A stretch of 64,000 nucleotides of DNA from Betaproteobacteria bacterium (lineage in GTDB: Bacteria; Pseudomonadota; Gammaproteobacteria; Burkholderiales; SG8-39): contig VBCA01000028.1 of assembly GCA_005881575.1 (NCBI GenBank), forward strand, positions 1-64,000. The letters run 5' to 3'. A program made the position numbers and the translations under genes. The notes under the pieces were generated by a model. The model made no database searches and had not been told where the DNA came from. It worked only from the letters and a program-made list of their open reading frames with translations. The first letter of the stretch is position 1. Each line of letters begins with the position of its first letter. Below, one piece after another: positions 26,536 to 35,350 of the stretch.

Positions 26536-26979
26536 CTATCGCAAGTCGCCGGGATCGCGCTCGCGTCGCTCCAGCCGCGGTTCCGGAATCTGCTGACGAC
26601 CAGGGTCTTCCGTCTCGACCCGACTTTTCAGCCACTCGACGGCTGTCCCTTCCGTCTGAAAGCTGCGGAGGTTGATTCCCTGTTGGCGGCCGAGCAACGA
26701 GACGTAGTCGTGAGACATGCCGAGTTCCACTGTATCGCCGAGGAGAGCGATTCGGTGAAAGGGATCCGCCGCGATTTTCTTGAAGTGCTTGAGAACCCCG
26801 TGTCTTTCGACCGTGAACAGGGGATTCGATAGGCGCACGTGCACGAGGATGCGCGAGCAACGATGGTTGACGCTCGCCAATACCACGGACTGAAGAAACG
26901 CTCGCGTTTCTTCAGTGGTTTTCCGTTCGAGCAGTTCCGCTCTCAGGAAACCGCCTCCCATCGTCATCTGGTATTTCAT
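26536..26979 (-). CDS. Hypothetical protein, SpoIIAA/STAS-like
   Basis: A 147-residue soluble protein that I do not recognise with confidence. Residues about 1-115 alternate strands and helices in a way resembling SpoIIAA-like/STAS domains: ETRAFLQSVVLASVNHRCSRILVHV, then HFKKIAADPFHRIALLGDTVELG, then INLRSFQTEGTAVEWL. The last 25 residues are charged and probably disordered (EPRLERRERDPGDLR). It stands alone between lrgB and the cold-shock gene. Base composition is lower in GC than in its neighbours. Confidence 0.6.
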   Translation of the reverse strand: MKYQMTMGGGFLRAELLERKTTEETRAFLQSVVLASVNHRCSRILVHVRLSNPLFTVERHGVLKHFKKIAADPFHRIALLGDTVELGMSHDYVSLLGRQQGINLRSFQTEGTAVEWLKSRVETEDPGRQQIPEPRLERRERDPGDLR

Positions 26980-27238
26980 AGCCCGAAAGGGTACCCGACG
27001 CCGCCGTCGTCCTCAGTTTCTCCCCTTGCGCAGGTAGGCGTGTCGGACCTACCGATGGCCGGGCGTGACAATAGTATTAATCGCCGGCTTTGTCTACCCG
27101 GCGGCAATCTTTCGTTGGCCCCGCTGGCCGGAGGGTCCGTGCCGGTCGACTCCGCAGTCCGTGGCGGTCACAGGTAGCGCTCGCCGAACAGCGTCTCCGG
27201 ATTCAGTCCATAATGCCGATCTCAACGGAGAAACGCTC

Positions 27239-27445
27239 ATGCCCACCGGTGTCGTTCGATCGTTCAACGTCAAGAGCGGCTTCGGCTTCATACGGCCCGA
27301 CGACGGCTCGAAGGACCTGTTCGTGCACAGCGGCGCGGTGAAGCGCGCCGGCCTCAAGCCGCTGCAGGAGAACCAGAAGATTTCCTACGACGTGCGCAGC
27401 GAGCTGGACGGAAGAAGGTCGGCCGTCGACTTGAAAGCGGTGTGA
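27239..27445 (+). CDS. Cold-shock domain protein
   Basis: A 68-residue single cold-shock domain protein expected to bind single-stranded RNA/DNA. RNP-1-like SGFGFIRP and RNP-2-like DLFVHSGAV motifs are both present. The N-terminus GVVRSFNVKSGFGF replaces the usual GTVKWFN with a Ser in place of the Trp. The ATG at 27239 follows a GGAGAAA site. The upstream 259 bases (26980-27238) hold no gene that I can see, and would carry the promoter and possibly a structured leader. Confidence 0.9.
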   Translation: MPTGVVRSFNVKSGFGFIRPDDGSKDLFVHSGAVKRAGLKPLQENQKISYDVRSELDGRRSAVDLKAV

Positions 27446-27472
27446 ACGTCGACGTATTGATGCCCCGCCTCG

Positions 27473-29233
27473 CTATGCCAGCGCCCCCGGCCTCTTCAAG
27501 TACTTCGTCTTGATCGCCTCCAGCGCCTGGAAGGTCAGCGCGCCCACCGTTCCCGTCGGGTTGTAGCCGCCGTTCTGCGGGAAGTTGCCCGCGCCGATGA
27601 CGAAGACGTTGTGGACGTCCCAGCTCTGTAGATATTTGTTCACGACGCTGCTGTTGGGGTCCGCGCCCATGACGGTGCCGCCGGTGTTGTGGGTCGACTG
27701 GTAGGGCACGATGGTGTACTTCCCGCGGCGCGGGTTGACATTCATTTTCGACGGGCGGATCGCCTTGGCGATTTCCGCCGCCTTGTTGGTGAGCCAATCG
27801 GACATCTTGGTCTCGTTGTCGCGCCGGTCGAAGGTCATGCGCAGCAACGGCAGGCCGTAGGCGTCGCGGTAGGTCGGGTCGAGGTCGAGATAGTTGCCGC
27901 GGTAGCTCTGGCAGGCGCCCTGGATGGTGATGGAGAAGTTGCGGTTGAAGTATTTCGCCGCGGCCTTCTTCCACTCGCTTCCCCAGCGGGGTGTTCCTTG
28001 GGGCACCGGGCGCACTTCGATAGGACGCGCGCCGTTCGATCCCGCCTGGATGAAGCCGCCGCCGATGAACTCCAGCCCCGAGTGGTCGAAGTTGTCGCCG
28101 TTGAACTCGTCGATCGCGATCCCCAGGCCGCCCGCGCCCATGAAGGCGTTAAAGTTCTTGTCCTCGAAGAAGCAGGTGACGGAAGAGGGAGTCTGGTAGG
28201 CGTAGTTGCGGCCGACCACGCCGGTATTGGTAGCGGGATCGTAGGGCTTGCCGACGCCCGAAAGCAGCATGAGGCGCGTGTTGTTGAGCACGTAGGAGGT
28301 CAACAGGATCAGCTCTGCCGGCTGCTCGAACTCCCTGCCGCGCGAGTCGACGTAGGTCACGCTCACCGCGCGCTTCTTCTCCGAGTCGAGGTTGATCTTC
28401 GTCACGTTGCACAGCGTGCGCAGCTCGTAGTTCGGATTCTTCATCAGCACCGGCAGCACCGCCGTCTGCGGGCTGCCCTTCGCGCCCATCTCGCAGGCGA
28501 AGAACTGGCAGTAGCCGCAGTAGACGCAGGCCGCGATCGTCTGCCCGTACTCGTTCTTGTAGGCGCGCGAGTTCGCCGCGGTCGGCACCGGGAAGGGCTT
28601 GTAGCCCATGGATTGAGCGGCCTTGGCGAAGAGCGCGCTCGAGTACGCGGTCTTGAGCGGCGGATTCGGGTACTCCTGCGAGCGCGCTCCCTCGAAGGGA
28701 TTGCCGCCCGGGATGATCTTGCCGTTCAGGTTGCCCGCCTTGCCCGAGACGCCGTAGAGATACTCGAAGCGGTTGAAGTGCGGCTCGAGTTCGGCGTAGC
28801 TGACGCCCCAGTCCTGCATCGTGCATTCCTCGGACACTTGCTTCGCGCCGTAGCGCGCGAGCGTCTGCGATCTTGTCTCGAAGTCCCAGGGCAGGAAGCG
28901 CCAGGTGAGCCCGCCCCAGTGCACCGCCGCGCCGCCCACGCCTTCGCCCGGTAGGAAGGAGCCGAGCTGGCGCATCGGCAGCGCCGTCTCGCTCGCGTTG
29001 TTGCGGAAGGTGATCGTCTCCCTGGAGAGGTCCTGCATCAGTTCCTTGTTGCGCACGTACTTCAGCTCGTCGTGCACGCCGGGCATCGCGAAATCGTGCT
29101 CGGTGTCGCGCCAACGGCCGCGCTCGATCCCGACCACCTTCAAGCCGGTGGAGGCGAGCTCCTGCGCGAGGATCGTTCCGGTGAGGCCGACGCCGATCGT
29201 GACGACGTCGACGGGCTTGAGCTTGGTCGCCAT
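27473..29233 (-). CDS. GMC-family FAD oxidoreductase (gluconate 2-dehydrogenase alpha-like), copy 2
   Basis: A 586-residue flavoprotein. The N-terminal dinucleotide-binding region is VDVVTIGVGLTGTILAQELA, with an acidic residue after the second strand (GIERGRW). FAD-loop GEGVGGAAVHWGGLTWRF and a C-terminal GMC pair-type motif NTGGTVMGADPNSSVVNKYL lie further on. A four-cysteine patch (CVYCGYCQFFACEMG) resembles that of gluconate dehydrogenase-type subunits. It begins two bases after the subunit-3 gene ends, and is a close paralog of the gene at 30034-31794, with long near-identical protein stretches. Confidence 0.92.
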   Translation of the reverse strand: MATKLKPVDVVTIGVGLTGTILAQELASTGLKVVGIERGRWRDTEHDFAMPGVHDELKYVRNKELMQDLSRETITFRNNASETALPMRQLGSFLPGEGVGGAAVHWGGLTWRFLPWDFETRSQTLARYGAKQVSEECTMQDWGVSYAELEPHFNRFEYLYGVSGKAGNLNGKIIPGGNPFEGARSQEYPNPPLKTAYSSALFAKAAQSMGYKPFPVPTAANSRAYKNEYGQTIAACVYCGYCQFFACEMGAKGSPQTAVLPVLMKNPNYELRTLCNVTKINLDSEKKRAVSVTYVDSRGREFEQPAELILLTSYVLNNTRLMLLSGVGKPYDPATNTGVVGRNYAYQTPSSVTCFFEDKNFNAFMGAGGLGIAIDEFNGDNFDHSGLEFIGGGFIQAGSNGARPIEVRPVPQGTPRWGSEWKKAAAKYFNRNFSITIQGACQSYRGNYLDLDPTYRDAYGLPLLRMTFDRRDNETKMSDWLTNKAAEIAKAIRPSKMNVNPRRGKYTIVPYQSTHNTGGTVMGADPNSSVVNKYLQSWDVHNVFVIGAGNFPQNGGYNPTGTVGALTFQALEAIKTKYLKRPGALA

Positions 29234-29235
29234 GG

Positions 29236-30015
29236 TCAGGCTCCCGCCTGGTCGTCGTCGAGCATCACGTGGATCGGGTGGCCGTACTCGTCCACCTTCG
29301 CGAGGCGCCCGGTGATGTCGGCGATCGACACCGGCTGCGCCTTGTAAGGGACGTTGTGCTTCTCGATGAATGACGTGTATACAGCGGCCACCCCGGGGAA
29401 GCCGACGAGCTTCCAGCCCGCCTTGTCGCGGTTACCGCCGTACACCGGGTCGGCGAAGAAGCCCTCGATGGTGTTCGCGAGCAGCATGTTGAAGAAGAAG
29501 GGCGAGCGCACCTGCTCGAGCTCGATCTTGCCCCCGTCCAGGCCCTTCAGCACCTCGTCCTGCTGCGCGCGCGCGAGCGCGCCGAAGGTCTTGCCGTAGG
29601 TCTTCTGGCAATAGGCGTTCGTATCGCGGATCCCCGCGCGGTAGACCGCGGCGGGCGTCAGCGGCGATTGATACCCCTGCTGCGGCGTGCCCTCGGGCCA
29701 GGGCCCCTGCGTGTACTTCCTCGCCATCGAGCCGTAGCCGCCGAAGAGCTGCTGGTCGATGAAGTAGGTGACGCCTGCCTCCTTTGCGCCCGGCCCCAGC
29801 TCGTCCTTGGGGATGAGGTGGGACACCGCGGCGTCGAGGAAGGCGACCTCGTCCTGCGACAGGAACATATAGGGGCGAGGCTGCGCCGCCGCAGCCTGCC
29901 GCATGTTGTGCGCGTGCTGCTTGTCGTGGTCGGACTTCGTCTGCGCCGCGGCTCCGGCGGGAATGGCGGCGCCGAGCGCGGCGGCGGATTTCAGGAATTG
30001 GCGGCGGTTGCTCAT
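29236..30015 (-). CDS. Gluconate 2-dehydrogenase subunit 3 family protein
   Basis: A 259-residue Tat-exported small subunit. The leader is NRRQFLKSAAALGAAIPAG, followed by the family signature FLSQDEVAFLDAAVSHLIPKDELGPGAKEAGVTYFID and a C-terminal EGFFADPVYGGNRDKAGWKLVGFPG. This subunit chaperones or carries the flavoprotein through Tat. It is sandwiched between two paralogous GMC genes, 18 bases after one and two before the other. No cytochrome c subunit gene follows, unlike classical three-subunit enzymes. Confidence 0.93.
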   Translation of the reverse strand: MSNRRQFLKSAAALGAAIPAGAAAQTKSDHDKQHAHNMRQAAAAQPRPYMFLSQDEVAFLDAAVSHLIPKDELGPGAKEAGVTYFIDQQLFGGYGSMARKYTQGPWPEGTPQQGYQSPLTPAAVYRAGIRDTNAYCQKTYGKTFGALARAQQDEVLKGLDGGKIELEQVRSPFFFNMLLANTIEGFFADPVYGGNRDKAGWKLVGFPGVAAVYTSFIEKHNVPYKAQPVSIADITGRLAKVDEYGHPIHVMLDDDQAGA

Positions 30016-30033
30016 GGTGTTCCCCTTATCGTT

Positions 30034-31794
30034 TCAGGCCAGCGGCCCGGGCTGTTTCAGATATCGTGTCTTGATCGCTTCCAGCGCGTGGAACGTGAGC
30101 GCGCCCACCGTGCCGGTCGGGTTGTAGCCGCCGTTCTGCGGGAAGGCGCTCGCGCCGATCACGAAGACGTTCGGTACGTCCCAGCTCTGGAGATATTTGT
30201 TCACCGCGCTGGTCTTCGGGTCCGCGCCCATCACCGCACCGCCGGTGTTGTGCGTGCTCTGGTAGGGCACGATGCTGTACTTGCCGGTGCGCGGGTTCAC
30301 GTTCATCCTGCTCGCGCCCGCGGCCTTGGCGATTTCCGCCGCCTTCTTCGTCATGTAGTCCGACATGCGGTATTCGTTCTGCCGGAAGTCGAAGGTCATG
30401 CGCAGCAGCGGCAGGCCGTAGGCGTCGCGGTAGGTCGGGTCGAGGTCGAAACAGTTGCCGCGGTAGCTCTGGCAGGCCCCGTGAGTGGTGATGCCGAAGG
30501 CGCGGTTGTAGTAGCGCGACACCGCCTTCTTCCACTCCGAGCCCCAGCGCGGCGTCCCCGAGGGCACGGGATGGAAGTCGATCGGGCGGGCGCCCGAGCT
30601 CGCTGCGCCGATCCAGCCCCCGCCGATGAAGCCGAGGCCCGTGTGGTCGAAATTGTCACCGTCGATGTCGTCGATCATCATCGACAGAGCGCCCGCGCCC
30701 ATGAATTGGTTGAACACCTTGTCCTCGAAGAAGGCGGTGACGTTGCCGTTGGTCTGGTAGGCGTAGTTGCGTCCGACAACGCCCGTGTTCGCCGCCGGGT
30801 CATAGGGCTTGCCGATTCCCGAGAGCAGCATCAGGCGAACGTTGTTGAAGACGTAGGAGGTAAGGAGCACCAGATCGGCCGGCTGCTCGAATTCGCGGCC
30901 GCGCGAGTCGACGTAAGTGACGCCGGTCGCGCGCTTCCTGTCGAAGTCGAGATTGACCTTGATCACATTGGCGAGAGTGCGCAGCTCGTAGTTCGGGTTC
31001 TTCATCAGCACCGGCAACACGGTGGTCTGAGGGCTCGCCTTGGCGCCCATCTCGCAGCCGAAGCGCTCGCAGTAGCCGCAGTAGACACAGGCGCCCAGCG
31101 TCACGCCGTAGGGATTGGTGTACGGGCGGGTCATGTTCGCCGAAGGCGCAGGGAAAGGGTGGTAGCCCAGCTCGCGCGCCGCCTTGCCGTAGATCGCGCT
31201 CACATGGGAGGTCTTCATCGGCGGATTCGGATAATCGCGGGAGCGTGGGCCTTCGAAGGGATTGCCGCCCGGCTGGATCTGCCCCTTCAGATTGCCGGCC
31301 TTGCCGCAGATGCCGTAGAGATATTCGAAGCGATCGAAGTGCGGCTCGAGCTCGTCATAGGTGACGCCCCAGTCCTGACTGGTGCAGTCCTCGGCGAGCT
31401 GGCCCGCCCCGTAGCGCGCGAGGGTGCGGCTCCTCGTCTCGAAATCCCACGGCAGGAAGCGCCAGGTGACGCCGTTCCAGTGAACCGCCGCGCCGCCGAC
31501 GCCTTCGCCCGGGAGGAAGGACCCCATCTGGCGCATGGGCAGCGCCGTATCGCCGATTGCGTTGCGGAAGGTGAGCGTCTCGCGCGACAGATCCTGCATC
31601 AGCTCGTGGCGGCGTGCGTAGCGCAGCTCGTCGTGCGCGTGCGGCATGTCGAAGTCCGGGTGCGTGTCGCGCCAGCCACCGCGCTCCAGGCCGACAACCT
31701 TGAGCCCAGAGTCGGCGAGCTCTTTTGCGAGGATGGTGCCGGTGAGTCCGACGCCGACGGTGACGACGTCGACGGGTTTCAGCTTGGTGGTCAT
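30034..31794 (-). CDS. GMC-family FAD oxidoreductase (gluconate 2-dehydrogenase alpha-like), copy 1
   Basis: A 586-residue protein of identical length to the downstream paralog, with the same nucleotide-binding (VVTVGVGLTGTILAKELA), GEGVGGAAVHWNGVTWRF and CVYCGYCERFGCEMG motifs and the same C-terminal NTGGAVMGADPKTSAVNKYL. It would oxidise a sugar, sugar acid or alcohol in the periplasm and pass electrons to the respiratory chain. It is first in the three-gene minus-strand operon. Copies differ mainly at surface loops, for example NGRPYTNPYG-like versus SRAYKNEYG regions, suggesting divergence in substrate. Confidence 0.92.
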   Translation of the reverse strand: MTTKLKPVDVVTVGVGLTGTILAKELADSGLKVVGLERGGWRDTHPDFDMPHAHDELRYARRHELMQDLSRETLTFRNAIGDTALPMRQMGSFLPGEGVGGAAVHWNGVTWRFLPWDFETRSRTLARYGAGQLAEDCTSQDWGVTYDELEPHFDRFEYLYGICGKAGNLKGQIQPGGNPFEGPRSRDYPNPPMKTSHVSAIYGKAARELGYHPFPAPSANMTRPYTNPYGVTLGACVYCGYCERFGCEMGAKASPQTTVLPVLMKNPNYELRTLANVIKVNLDFDRKRATGVTYVDSRGREFEQPADLVLLTSYVFNNVRLMLLSGIGKPYDPAANTGVVGRNYAYQTNGNVTAFFEDKVFNQFMGAGALSMMIDDIDGDNFDHTGLGFIGGGWIGAASSGARPIDFHPVPSGTPRWGSEWKKAVSRYYNRAFGITTHGACQSYRGNCFDLDPTYRDAYGLPLLRMTFDFRQNEYRMSDYMTKKAAEIAKAAGASRMNVNPRTGKYSIVPYQSTHNTGGAVMGADPKTSAVNKYLQSWDVPNVFVIGASAFPQNGGYNPTGTVGALTFHALEAIKTRYLKQPGPLA

Positions 31795-31849
31795 GCGCTC
31801 CCCTTGCGGACGGAAGCATGATACGCCGGCCGCGCCGGCCCGGGGGACC

Positions 31850-33103
31850 TCAGGCCGCGGCGCGCGGCTTGGAGCGCTCGGCCGCGCTCAAGGCGATGGT
31901 CGCGGCGATTGCGTCGGCAACGTAGTCGAGGTTGCGCGGATTCAGGGCGGCGACGCAGATGCGGCCCGACTCGATGCCGTACACCGAGTAGCGCTCGCGC
32001 ATCGCGACCATCTGCTCGCGCGACAGGCCCGAGTACGAGAAGATGCCGCGCTGCTGCAGAATGAAGCCGAAATCGGCCGGAATGCGCTTCTTCAGGCGTT
32101 CGACCAGCTCGCGCCTCATCGAGCGCACGCGGTCGCGCATGACGAGAACTTCCTTCCTCCACAGAGCGCTCAGCTCGGGGGAGGCAAGGACCGAGGCGAC
32201 GATGCGCGCGCCGTGCGAAGGCGGGTTCGAGTAGTTGGTACGGATCATGCGCTTCAGGTTGCTCAGCACTCGGGCGGCCTCGCCCGAATCCGCGGTGACG
32301 ACGGAAAGCGAGCCGACGCGCTCGCCGTAGAGCGAGAAGGACTTGGAGAACGACATTGCCACCAGCACCAGCGGCAGCTCCCTGGCGAAGCGGCGCGCGA
32401 CCTCGGCGTCCTCGTCCACGCCTTCGCCGAAGCCCTGGTAGGCGAAATCGAGGAACGGGATCAGCCGCCGCTCGGCGATGACCTTGATCACGTCCTTCCA
32501 TTGCTCGCCGCGGATGTCCACGCCCGTCGGGTTGTGGCAGCAGGCGTGCAGCAGCGCCACCGAGCCCTTCGGGGCGTCGCGGAGGAATTCGAGCATCTCG
32601 GCGAACCTGATGCCGCGGGTGCGCGGATCGTAGTAGGGGTAGGTCTCGACCCTGAAGCCAGCCTCCTCGAACAGCGGCCGATGGTTGTCGTAGCTCGGGT
32701 CGGACATGTACAGCACGGCCTCGGGGGCGAAGCGCCGGATGAAGTCTGCGCCGACCTTGAGGCCTCCGGTGCCGCCGACCGCCTGGACCGTGGTCACCCG
32801 GCCCTGAGAGACGGCGGGGTGGTCCGCGCCGAAGAGCAGCGTCTGGGCCGCGCGGACGAACTCTGGAAACCCATCCATCGCCAGGTAGGGCCGAGCGATG
32901 CCCGCGGCGGTGAGGGCCTCGTCGGCGCGGCGCACGCACTCGAGCAGCGGCACCTTCCCTTGGTCGTCGTAATACACGCCCACACCGAGGTTGACCTTCT
33001 TAGGGTTTGGATCGGCGACGTAGGTCTCGGTCAGCCCCAGGATCGCGTCCCGGGGCGCCGTCTTCACGTTGGCGAGCAGGCTCTCTTCCTTCTTGAAGTT
33101 CAT
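31850..33103 (-). CDS. Aromatic/aspartate aminotransferase (class I, TyrB/AspC type)
   Basis: A 417-residue PLP enzyme. The start KTAPRDAILGLTETYVADPNP and VNLGVGVYYDDQGKVPLLECV are typical of the AspC/TyrB group. The substrate arginine/asparagine segments (HACCHNPTG, and RTNYSNPPSHG) and the PLP lysine in SFSKSFSLYGERVG (Lys254) are present. It would interconvert aromatic or acidic amino acids with their 2-oxo acids. A perfect TATAAT lies about 40 bases upstream (33147-33142, minus strand). Confidence 0.95.
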   Translation of the reverse strand: MNFKKEESLLANVKTAPRDAILGLTETYVADPNPKKVNLGVGVYYDDQGKVPLLECVRRADEALTAAGIARPYLAMDGFPEFVRAAQTLLFGADHPAVSQGRVTTVQAVGGTGGLKVGADFIRRFAPEAVLYMSDPSYDNHRPLFEEAGFRVETYPYYDPRTRGIRFAEMLEFLRDAPKGSVALLHACCHNPTGVDIRGEQWKDVIKVIAERRLIPFLDFAYQGFGEGVDEDAEVARRFARELPLVLVAMSFSKSFSLYGERVGSLSVVTADSGEAARVLSNLKRMIRTNYSNPPSHGARIVASVLASPELSALWRKEVLVMRDRVRSMRRELVERLKKRIPADFGFILQQRGIFSYSGLSREQMVAMRERYSVYGIESGRICVAALNPRNLDYVADAIAATIALSAAERSKPRAAA

Positions 33104-33141
33104 GCGGTGCGATCAGGCCGGTTAGTGGAAAATACCGGCTG

Positions 33142-33147
33142 ATTATA
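33142..33147 (-). promoter_or_regulatory. Candidate -10 element of the aminotransferase gene
   Basis: TATAAT reads perfectly on the minus strand at 33147-33142, in an AT-rich stretch 39-44 bases upstream of the ATG at 33103. No convincing -35 hexamer is found at the usual distance, so an activator or a weak promoter is possible. Confidence 0.4.
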
Positions 33148-33192
33148 CAATCACGGGCATCACAGCGGTCCGTCATTTGCGTTCGAGCGCGG

Positions 33193-33381
33193 CTACACGA
33201 TGCCCCGGCCCATCCAACTCCAGTGGAACACGCCGCCGAGTACCATCGACACCGCGGTGGCCAGGACCAGCAGGATGATCATGGCCGGCATCGCCGCGAT
33301 CGCCCATTTGACGAGCAGGACCACCATGGACCAGAACGGGATCTTCACATCGACAACCACGACTTCGCTTGTTTCGCTCAT
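33193..33381 (-). CDS. Small membrane protein, unknown
   Basis: A 62-residue protein with one strong hydrophobic segment (residues about 17-50, VVLLVKWAIAAMPAMIILLVLATAV) after an acidic N-terminus. An excellent AGGAGG Shine-Dalgarno lies six bases before the ATG, which supports a real gene despite the short length. No family is recognised. It diverges from the decarboxylase-like gene (33420), with only 38 bases between starts. Confidence 0.65.
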   Translation of the reverse strand: MSETSEVVVVDVKIPFWSMVVLLVKWAIAAMPAMIILLVLATAVSMVLGGVFHWSWMGRGIV

Positions 33382-33419
33382 TGGAGGCCTCCTGCGGGAA
33401 AATGCGAGGGTACAGCGCC

Positions 33420-34307
33420 ATGACTAAGCCGGTCGCAGTGCGCACGCTCCTGGGGGACTACCCGGTCACTCTCGCGCTGAAGAAGGGCGAAGTGAAATCG
33501 TCTTCGGTGAGCCTGGAGTTCGCCGACGTGAAGACGCCGAGCACCGCGTTCAAGCGGGTGGTGCGGAACCTCGAGTTCGATTGCGCCGAGCTCGCCATCG
33601 TGACCTTCCTCATGGCGAAGGCGCACGGCAAGCCGCTGGTGCTCCTGCCTGCGGTGGTGCTCGCGCGGTTTCAGCACCCCCACATCGTCTACAACATCGA
33701 GCGCGGGCCGCTCGCGCCGGAAGATCTCGCGGGCCGCCGCGTGGGCACGCGTTCCTACACCGTGACGACCTCGACGTGGCTGCGCGGCATCCTCGCGAAC
33801 GAGCACGGCGTGGACATCGACCGCGTGAAATGGGTGACTTTCGAGGAAGCCCATGTCGCGGAGTTCCGCGATCCGCCGTCGGTGGAGCGCGCGCCCGAGG
33901 GCAAGGAACTGACGGCGATGCTCCTTGCCGGGGAGATCGACGCGGCGATCCTGCCCGCCGTGCCGACCGACCCGCGTCTTAAACCGCTCATCCACAATCC
34001 GGCGGCGGCGGCCGAGGCCTGGCACAAGAAGTACCGGGCGCTGCAGATCAATCACATGGTGGCCGTGAAAGAATCCGTGTCGAGATCCGAGCCGGAAGCC
34101 GTGCGTGAAATCTACCGCCTCCTTGCCGAGAGCAAGAAGGCGGCCAAGCTGCCCAAGCCCGGTGAATTCGACATCCATCCGTTCGGCCTGGAGGCGAACC
34201 GGCGCAGCCTCGAAGTCGTCATCGACACCGTCTACCAGCAGCGGATGATTCCGCGGCGCTTCACGGTGGACGAGTTGTTCGACGACGTGACGCGCAAACT
34301 CGGCTGA
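33420..34307 (+). CDS. 4,5-dihydroxyphthalate decarboxylase-like protein (periplasmic-binding-protein fold)
   Basis: A 295-residue protein resembling the proteins usually annotated as 4,5-dihydroxyphthalate decarboxylase. Shared pattern: VTLALKKGEVKS, TAFKRVVRNLEFDCAELAI, EDLAGRRVGTRSYTVTTSTWLRGILANEHGVDID and the KWVTFEEAH loop. Many such proteins are more like ABC substrate-binding proteins, so decarboxylase activity is uncertain. The ATG at 33420 fits the family start; the open frame upstream is not conserved. It lies 17 bases before ligJ on the same strand, which supports an aromatic-acid pathway. Confidence 0.75.
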   Translation: MTKPVAVRTLLGDYPVTLALKKGEVKSSSVSLEFADVKTPSTAFKRVVRNLEFDCAELAIVTFLMAKAHGKPLVLLPAVVLARFQHPHIVYNIERGPLAPEDLAGRRVGTRSYTVTTSTWLRGILANEHGVDIDRVKWVTFEEAHVAEFRDPPSVERAPEGKELTAMLLAGEIDAAILPAVPTDPRLKPLIHNPAAAAEAWHKKYRALQINHMVAVKESVSRSEPEAVREIYRLLAESKKAAKLPKPGEFDIHPFGLEANRRSLEVVIDTVYQQRMIPRRFTVDELFDDVTRKLG

Positions 34308-34324
34308 CGGAGAACGACAAACCG

Positions 34325-35344
34325 ATGATCATCGATTGCCACGGACACTACACCACCGCTCCCAAGCAGCTCGAGGAATGGCGCAAGCGCCAGATCGCGG
34401 CTCTGGAGGATGCCAAGCACGCCCCGTCGAAGGGCTCGCTTGGCATCAGCGACGACGAGATCCGCGCGAGCCTCGAGGGCGCGCAGCTGAAGCTGCAGCG
34501 CGAGCGCGGCACCGACATCACCATCTTCTCGCCGCGCGCGATGGGCATGAGCCATCACATCGGCAACGAGACCACGAGCCGGCACTGGTCTGAGCACTGC
34601 AACGACATGATCCACCGCGTGTGCATGCTCTACCCGGAGAAGTTCGTCGGTGTCTGCCAGCTTCCGCAAAGTCCCGGCGTTTCGCCGAGGAACTGCATCC
34701 CGGAGCTGGAGCGCTGCGTGAAAGAGTTCGGATTCATCGGCTGCAACCTGAACCCGGATCCTTCGGGCGGCTACTGGAAGGAGCCGCCGCTCACCGACAA
34801 GTGGTGGTATCCCCTCTACGAGAAGATGGTCGAGCTGGAGGTGCCGGCCATGGTCCACGTGAGCGCCTCCTGCAACCCGAACTTCCACGGGACCGGCGCG
34901 CACTACATCAACGGCGATACCACTGCGTTCATGCAGTTCATCACCGCGGACCTGTTCCACGACTTCCCGACGCTTAAATTCATCATTCCGCACGGCGGCG
35001 GCGCGGTGCCCTATCACTGGGGCCGCTACCGGGGCCTCGCTCAGGACATGAAACGCCCGCCGCTGCAGGAGCTGCTCATGAACAACGTCTTCTTCGACAC
35101 CTGCGTTTATCACCAGCCCGGCATCGACCTGCTTCTGAAAGTGATCCCGGCCGACAACATCCTTTTCGCTTCCGAGATGGTCGGTGCGGTGAAGGGCGTG
35201 GACCCGGAGACCGGCTTCAACTACGACGACACCAAGCGCTACATCGACGAGATCGAGTGGGTGAGCAAGGCCGACAAGGAGAAGATCTTCCACGGCAACG
35301 TGAAAAAGGTGTACCCGCGCTTCGCAAGGACCGCGAAGCGCTAA
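34325..35344 (+). CDS. ligJ: 4-oxalomesaconate hydratase-like amidohydrolase (LigJ)
   Basis: A 339-residue amidohydrolase-superfamily protein that matches, from memory, the LigJ hydratase of the protocatechuate 4,5-cleavage pathway. The start MIIDCHGHYTTAPKQLEEWR, GFIGCNLNPDPSGGYWKEPPLTDKWWYP, PAMVHVSASCNP, IIPHGGGAVPYHWGR and ILFASEMVGAVKG are characteristic. It adds water to 4-oxalomesaconate/2-keto-4-carboxyhexenedioate. The partner decarboxylase-like gene precedes it; other lig genes are not in this window. Two hairpins follow the stop. Confidence 0.9.
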   Translation: MIIDCHGHYTTAPKQLEEWRKRQIAALEDAKHAPSKGSLGISDDEIRASLEGAQLKLQRERGTDITIFSPRAMGMSHHIGNETTSRHWSEHCNDMIHRVCMLYPEKFVGVCQLPQSPGVSPRNCIPELERCVKEFGFIGCNLNPDPSGGYWKEPPLTDKWWYPLYEKMVELEVPAMVHVSASCNPNFHGTGAHYINGDTTAFMQFITADLFHDFPTLKFIIPHGGGAVPYHWGRYRGLAQDMKRPPLQELLMNNVFFDTCVYHQPGIDLLLKVIPADNILFASEMVGAVKGVDPETGFNYDDTKRYIDEIEWVSKADKEKIFHGNVKKVYPRFARTAKR

Positions 35345-35350
35345 AGACCT

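Noticed and set aside
29668-31821. Long plus-strand frame opposite the first GMC gene
   Set aside because: Low-complexity Arg/Val/His composition and no recognisable motif; the minus strand carries a complete GMC flavoprotein.
31810-31849. GC-rich stem after the aminotransferase gene as a terminator
   Set aside because: A short GCCGG/CCGGC stem without a T tract in a very GC-rich gap is weak evidence.
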